Assembly: GCA_018830925.1 (NCBI GenBank)
Contig: JAHJRK010000192.1
Span: forward strand, 1 to 9,211
Direction of reading: 5' to 3'
DNA length: 9,211 bases
DNA from: Pseudomonadota bacterium
Lineage (GTDB): Bacteria; Desulfobacterota; Desulfobacteria; Desulfobacterales; RPRI01
The translations under genes and the position numbers were made by a program. The notes under the pieces are model-generated. The model did not search any database. It saw nothing but the letters and a program-made list of their open reading frames with translations, and was not told where the DNA came from. How positions within the stretch are numbered: the stretch's first letter is position 1; each line of letters starts with the position of its first letter. This document shows positions 5,540 to 9,211 of this stretch, in pieces.

Positions 5540-6667
5540 ATGAACAAACTAAAAGTAATGACGGTAGTGGGAACCCGGCCAGAAATTATACGGTTGTCCC
5601 GTGTGATGGTGGCGCTGGATAAATATATGACCCAGGTGATAGTTCATACAGGCCAAAATTATGACTATGAGCTGAATCAAGTATTTTTTGATGACCTGGA
5701 ATTGCGGAAACCTGATTATTTTCTGGAAGCTGCCGGCAAAACCGCCTGTGAAACCGTGGGGCAGATTATTACCCGGATGGATGAAGTTCTGGTGAAGGAG
5801 GCCCCTGATGCCTTGCTGGTGCTTGGAGATACCAACAGTTGCCTGGCAGTTTATCCGGCCAAACGGCGCAAGATTCCTGTCTTTCACATGGAGGCCGGGA
5901 ACCGGTGCTTTGACCAGCGGGTACCCGAAGAGATTAATCGCAAAATTGTGGATCACATCAGCGATATCAACATGCCGTACAGTTCGATATCGAGAGAATA
6001 TCTTTTGAGAGAGGGTTTGCCGCCGGACAGAGTGATTAAGACAGGTAGCCCGATGTATGAAGTGTTACATCACTATCTGCCGAAAATTGGGGCGTCGGAC
6101 ATACTCAATCGTCTCGACTTGAAGACGGAGGAATATTTCGTGGTCAGTTCTCACCGTGAGGAGAACATCGATTTTCCAGAACAGTTCGACAACTTTATCA
6201 GTATGCTGAACGGCCTGACTGCTCAATTCGGCAAGCGAGTGATCGTTTCGACACATCCCCGTACCAGGAAGATGATTGATGAGCGGCAAGTTACACTGCA
6301 GCCCGGTGTGGAATTACTGAAACCACTGGGATTTTGCGACTACATCAAGCTTCAGATGCATGCTATCACTACTCTGTCCGACAGCGGGACAATAACGGAA
6401 GAATCTTCCATTCTCAATTTTCCGGCGTTGAATATACGAAATACGCATGAACGCCCTGAGGGGATGGAGGAAGGGGCGGTAATGATGACCGGATTTGAAT
6501 TTGACCGTATTCTGGAAGGTCTTGATATTCTTAAATCACAAGAGCGGTCAGATAAGCGCACCCTCCGGCTTGTTCAGGATTATCAGATGCCCAATGTTTC
6601 CGAAAAAGTTGTCCGTATAATCCTGAGTTATACCAATTATGTAAATCAAACTGTGTGGCGAAAATAG
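5540..6667 (+). CDS. fnlC: UDP-N-acetyl-L-fucosamine synthase (C2 epimerase, WecB family)
   Basis: A 375-residue non-hydrolysing UDP-GlcNAc 2-epimerase-family enzyme (CapG/WbjD/FnlC). It inverts C2 of UDP-N-acetyl-L-pneumosamine to give UDP-L-FucNAc, the last step of the pathway started by fnlA. The GT-B-like fold shows GTRPEIIRLSRV (11-22), GDTNS with D97, HMEAGNRCFDQRVPEEINRK with E118 and E131, SSHREEN with H205, STHPRTRK, and the nucleotide-binding LSDSGTITEESS and RNTHERPEGMEEG segments. D97, E118, E131 and H205 correspond to the active-site Asp, Glu, Glu and His of WecB. A plain WecB is unlikely, because WecB has a PEGxxxG-region variant and a different neighbourhood; here fnlA and fnlB decide it. 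AAAGG (5529-5533) is six bases before the ATG. The next gene follows after 16 bases. Confidence 0.93.
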   Translation: MNKLKVMTVVGTRPEIIRLSRVMVALDKYMTQVIVHTGQNYDYELNQVFFDDLELRKPDYFLEAAGKTACETVGQIITRMDEVLVKEAPDALLVLGDTNSCLAVYPAKRRKIPVFHMEAGNRCFDQRVPEEINRKIVDHISDINMPYSSISREYLLREGLPPDRVIKTGSPMYEVLHHYLPKIGASDILNRLDLKTEEYFVVSSHREENIDFPEQFDNFISMLNGLTAQFGKRVIVSTHPRTRKMIDERQVTLQPGVELLKPLGFCDYIKLQMHAITTLSDSGTITEESSILNFPALNIRNTHERPEGMEEGAVMMTGFEFDRILEGLDILKSQERSDKRTLRLVQDYQMPNVSEKVVRIILSYTNYVNQTVWRK

Positions 6668-6683
6668 ATCTGATTTCCCCCTT

Positions 6684-7937
6684 ATGGCACGTATTTTAAT
6701 CCTTTCCCTCATATTTCGGCCGGATAATGTTTCCACTGCTCAAATTATGGGAGATCTCGCAGTAGATCTTAAGAAACGGGGTCATGATGTGTTTGTGATC
6801 ACGACCATACCCCATTTCAACGAAGATGTCGAGGCGCTGGCGATACAACCGCTTCATGCCCATTGGGGAAAGCTTCTTCAGAAAAGCAATTATCATGGCA
6901 TGGAAGTACTGCACGCTTGGATGCCGCGCAAGGGCAAGAGCAAGCTGCTTAGAATTGCTGCCTGGTTGGGATTCCATGCCGTCAGTACATTGGCAGGATT
7001 TTTCTCACAATTTCAGCCGGATGTAATATTGTCGCCCTCTCCGCCGCTGACAATCGGGATCAGCGCCTGGTTGGTTGGTATGTGGCATAAGTGCCCATTC
7101 ATATACAATGTACAGGAAATTTATCCGGATGTGGCCGTAAATCTGGGTGTACTGCGAAACACATTCGCAATCAGATGCCTTCAGGTCCTGGAAATTTTTG
7201 TTTACAATAAAGCAAAAGCTCTTGCGGTGATCTCGAAGGGTATGGCGAATCATATCCGTGCCAGAGGTGTCCCGGAAAATAAGATTCACGTTATCCCAAA
7301 TTTTGTAGATGTTGAAGATTTTCGTCCTCTTCCCAAGGTCAATGCCTTCAGTCGCCGTTATGGTCTCCATGAAAAGTTTGTGATAAGTTACGCAGGCAAT
7401 ATGGGTGAGCCACAGGGACTGGGAATCTTGATCGAAGCCGCTCATCTGCTGCGGAATGAGGAAGAAATTCATTTCCTGATGATGGGGGATGGCAGCGAAA
7501 GGTCTTTGCTTATTGAGAAGGCACAGCATCTGAATCTGACAAATATTACATTTTTATCCTATCAACCATATTCCATAATGGCAGAAGCCTATGCCGCCGT
7601 TGATGCCTCGTTCGTATCTCAAGCACCTGGTACGAGCAACGATGGAATTCCATCCAAGGTATATCGGATTATGGCATGCGCGCGTCCTGTGATCGCATGT
7701 ACTGATCCCGATTCTGATCTTGCACGCTTGGTTGCGAAAACAGACGGAGGTGTCGTTGTCCCGTCAGGTAATTCTCCGGCGCTTGCTAACGCTATTAAAC
7801 AGGCCTTCCTTCATCGTGAAGCTTGGCTGGAAAAAGGTTTAAAAGGTCGGATTGCAATCCTAAAAGAATACTCCCGTTCAAGTATTAGCGAGAGATATCA
7901 TAAACTAATTTTGGAGGTACAGAATCAAAACACTTAA
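6684..7937 (+). CDS. wbuB: WbuB/WbjE-like GT4 glycosyltransferase, probable L-FucNAc transferase
   Basis: A 417-residue GT-B glycosyltransferase. The N-terminal acceptor domain begins ARILILSLIFRPDN (2-15) and holds GHDVFVITTIPHFN (33-46) and two hydrophobic stretches (about 91-106 and 117-133) expected to associate with the inner membrane. NVQEIYPDVAV (142-152) is typical of the WbuB group. The C-terminal donor domain contains ISYAGNMGEPQGL (234-246), MMGDGSE (266-272) and APGTSNDGIPSKVYRIMACA (314-333), in the position of the nucleotide-sugar-binding motif. Its place right after fnlC repeats fnlC-wbuB (E. coli O26) and wbjD-wbjE (P. aeruginosa O11), so transfer of L-FucNAc to the growing lipid-linked unit is inferred. 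No good ribosome binding site is seen before ATG 6684; coupling across the 16-base gap is possible. Confidence 0.85.
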   Translation: MARILILSLIFRPDNVSTAQIMGDLAVDLKKRGHDVFVITTIPHFNEDVEALAIQPLHAHWGKLLQKSNYHGMEVLHAWMPRKGKSKLLRIAAWLGFHAVSTLAGFFSQFQPDVILSPSPPLTIGISAWLVGMWHKCPFIYNVQEIYPDVAVNLGVLRNTFAIRCLQVLEIFVYNKAKALAVISKGMANHIRARGVPENKIHVIPNFVDVEDFRPLPKVNAFSRRYGLHEKFVISYAGNMGEPQGLGILIEAAHLLRNEEEIHFLMMGDGSERSLLIEKAQHLNLTNITFLSYQPYSIMAEAYAAVDASFVSQAPGTSNDGIPSKVYRIMACARPVIACTDPDSDLARLVAKTDGGVVVPSGNSPALANAIKQAFLHREAWLEKGLKGRIAILKEYSRSSISERYHKLILEVQNQNT

Positions 7938-8021
7938 AACTTGCAATATGAATGTCTTGGAAGTTCGAAAGAAAGCTTCTCCTGTTTTTATAACAATGTC
8001 TTATATTACCCAATTTAAAAT
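7938..8021. other. AT-rich spacer between glycosyltransferase and SDR genes
   Basis: This 84-base gap is long for an operon that is otherwise tight outside the cassettes. I see no strong hairpin, no T-run terminator and no promoter pair with correct spacing. No Shine-Dalgarno-like stretch precedes ATG 8022 (upstream sequence ends CAATTTAAAAT). It may be a joint where the downstream part was added. Confidence 0.4.
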
Positions 8022-8990
8022 ATGAATATTTTAATTACGGGTGCTAACGGATTTATAGGCCAGGTGCTCTGTGATGAATTGCTACGGCAAGGTCATTCTG
8101 TTCGTGGGGCGTTACGTTCTTCAAATTCGGTGATAGAAAATATTGAAGCGGTAATTGTTGGGTCAATTGATGGTGAAACGGACTGGACAGATGCGCTTCG
8201 CGGTGTGGATATTGTGATTCATCTTGCTGCGCGGGTGCATGTGATGGAAGAAACGGCTGCCAATCCGCTGGCGGAATATCTCAAGGTCAATCTGCATGGC
8301 ACGGCAAATCTGGCAAAACAGGCAGCAGTAGCAGGAGTAAAGCGGTTTGTCTATGTAAGTTCAATCAAGGTGAATGGTGAGCATACGAATGAAGGACAGC
8401 CATTCTCTGAATCAGATAATCCGCAACCACAAGATGATTACGCCATATCCAAGTGGAAGGCGGAGCAAGCTTTAATGAAAATCTCTCAGGAAACAGGTTT
8501 GGAGGTAGTAATTGTCAGGCCTCCGCTCGTATACGGTCCTTCTGTGAAAGCGAATTTTCTGAACCTGATAAGTCTGATCCATCATGGTATCCCTTTACCT
8601 TTTGGGTCAATACGGAATAAACGTAGCTTCCTCTATGCAGGTAATTTAGTGGATGCGCTGATAACTTGCGCTACGCATCCCGCAGCAGCAGGTCAAACTT
8701 TCCTTGTGAGTGATGGTGAGGATATTTCTACTTCCGAATTGGTTGGACAGCTTGCTGACTGCATGGCTAAAAGAAAAAGACTGTTAAAATGTCCAGTTTG
8801 GTTTCTTAACATGGCAAGTAGCGTTATTGGTAAAGCATCATCGATGGAACGTCTACTCGGTAACCTGCAGATAGATAACTCGACTATCTGTAAGAAGTTG
8901 GGCTGGAAGCCGAGGTTTACGCTGCGGCAGGGTCTGCAAAGTACGGTGGATTGGTATAGCGCGTGGCGCTCTGCCTCAGGCATACAATAA
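8022..8990 (+). CDS. NAD(P)-dependent SDR, WbjF/WbpV-like nucleotide-sugar epimerase or 4-ketoreductase
   Basis: A 322-residue extended SDR enzyme. The cofactor motif GANGFIG is at 7-13, HLAARVHVMEE at 67-77, SS at 113-114 and the catalytic Y140-x3-K144 in DDYAISKWKAEQAL. RPPLVYGPSVKANFL (166-180) and the later LVSDGEDISTSELV segment are typical of the WbpV/WbjF subgroup. WbpV-type enzymes reduce UDP-4-keto-6-deoxy-GlcNAc to UDP-D-QuiNAc; others in the subgroup are called UDP-glucose 4-epimerase-like. In P. aeruginosa O11 the homologous position after wbjE is wbjF, followed by wbpL, but no wbpL-like gene begins here. The domain is complete with a normal C-terminus. Substrate is inferred, not shown. 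Confidence 0.85.
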   Translation: MNILITGANGFIGQVLCDELLRQGHSVRGALRSSNSVIENIEAVIVGSIDGETDWTDALRGVDIVIHLAARVHVMEETAANPLAEYLKVNLHGTANLAKQAAVAGVKRFVYVSSIKVNGEHTNEGQPFSESDNPQPQDDYAISKWKAEQALMKISQETGLEVVIVRPPLVYGPSVKANFLNLISLIHHGIPLPFGSIRNKRSFLYAGNLVDALITCATHPAAAGQTFLVSDGEDISTSELVGQLADCMAKRKRLLKCPVWFLNMASSVIGKASSMERLLGNLQIDNSTICKKLGWKPRFTLRQGLQSTVDWYSAWRSASGIQ

Positions 8991-9078
8991 ATGATAGGCC
9001 GATTTTTGGGTAAAGATCAGAGACTATTTTGGCCACAATTGAAATGGCAGACGGAAACGCCAGCAAAAGAAAAAAGGC

Positions 9079-9084
9079 GAGGAA
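9079..9084 (+). promoter_or_regulatory. Strong ribosome binding site before the last, partial gene
   Basis: GAGGAA lies eight bases before ATG 9093. It is the best Shine-Dalgarno match near the right end and favours 9093 over ATG 8991, which directly follows the SDR stop codon and has only a weak CAGG in front. Confidence 0.5.
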
Positions 9085-9092
9085 GATCGTAT

Positions 9093-9211
9093 ATGCAGCA
9101 GGACATGATGTCATCTGAAGAGTGGGGTAAGGTTTGGGGCTCAAGAAAGTTGGGCCGAAACTTTAAGGAGAGGGTTAAAGACAGGGCATTGCATGGTTTG
9201 TCCATGTTAAT
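9093..9211 (+). CDS. Partial unidentified protein, 3' end beyond window (possibly a methyltransferase N-terminus)
   Basis: The frame runs off the window without a stop. From ATG 9093 it begins MQQDMMSSEEWGKVWGSRKL and continues with a basic, probably helical stretch ending HGLSML. The same frame is open back to ATG 8991, directly after the SDR stop (TAAATG), so a start there with 34 more residues is possible. It has no membrane segments, so it is not the start of a WbpL/WecA-type phosphosugar transferase that might be expected here. A short EEW-x2-VW motif followed by a basic helix is reminiscent of class I SAM methyltransferase N-termini in glycan loci, but too little is visible to assign a family. 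Confidence 0.45.
   Translation, partial: MQQDMMSSEEWGKVWGSRKLGRNFKERVKDRALHGLSML

Noticed and set aside
7005..7529. 174-codon open frame on the minus strand
   Set aside because: It lies opposite the WbuB-like gene, has no ribosome binding site or domain signature, and is explained by codon structure of the plus-strand gene.
7938..8021. Rho-independent terminator after the WbuB-like gene
   Set aside because: Only a 4-bp GAAG/CTTC pairing is present and the following T-stretch is not adjacent to a stable stem.

Overview
The window is one strand (+) of a surface-polysaccharide (O-antigen or capsule) locus from what is probably a Gram-negative, moderate-GC bacterium. A Desulfobacterota-like or other anaerobic or environmental lineage is my guess, because the small accessory genes (four-helix-bundle 'IVP' and GxxExxY) are frequent there; no phylogenetic marker is present, so this is inference.

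Layout. Positions 1-171 hold a set of small GC-rich hairpins (REP-like) and a possible promoter. A class I SAM methyltransferase (172-1155) and a GT4 glycosyltransferase (TTG start 1152, end 2333) follow, overlapping each other and the next gene. Then comes the complete UDP-N-acetyl-L-fucosamine pathway: fnlA/capE/wbjB (2326-3351), fnlB/capF/wbjC (3961-5076) and fnlC/capG/wbjD (5540-6667). A WbuB/WbjE-like FucNAc-type glycosyltransferase (6684-7937) and a WbjF/WbpV-like SDR (8022-8990) come next. The last gene is cut by the window edge (about 9093 onward, frame open from 8991). The order GT, wbjB, wbjC, wbjD, wbjE, wbjF is the one known from the Pseudomonas aeruginosa O11 locus, and the fnlA-fnlB-fnlC-wbuB part matches E. 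coli O26.

How the genes work together. FnlA dehydrates and epimerises UDP-GlcNAc, FnlB epimerises and reduces the keto-sugar, and FnlC inverts C2 to give UDP-L-FucNAc. The 6684 transferase probably uses it. The 8022 SDR probably makes a second deoxy-aminosugar nucleotide or a keto-reduced sugar. The GT at 1152 and the methyltransferase extend or decorate the glycan.

What stands out. The otherwise tightly packed fnl operon is opened at exactly its two internal junctions by two different small cassettes. Between fnlA and fnlB sits a four-helix-bundle (23S rRNA intervening-sequence protein family) gene flanked by purine/pyrimidine-rich inverted repeats. Between fnlB and fnlC sits a GxxExxY (PD-(D/E)XK-like) gene with an in-frame amber stop, flanked by a 17/19-matching inverted repeat built from a 9-nt tandem motif. 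The two cassettes share one architecture: one small ORF, arms of short tandem GAAG-containing units, the same orientation as the host operon, and no transposase. I consider this pair the most interesting object in the window.
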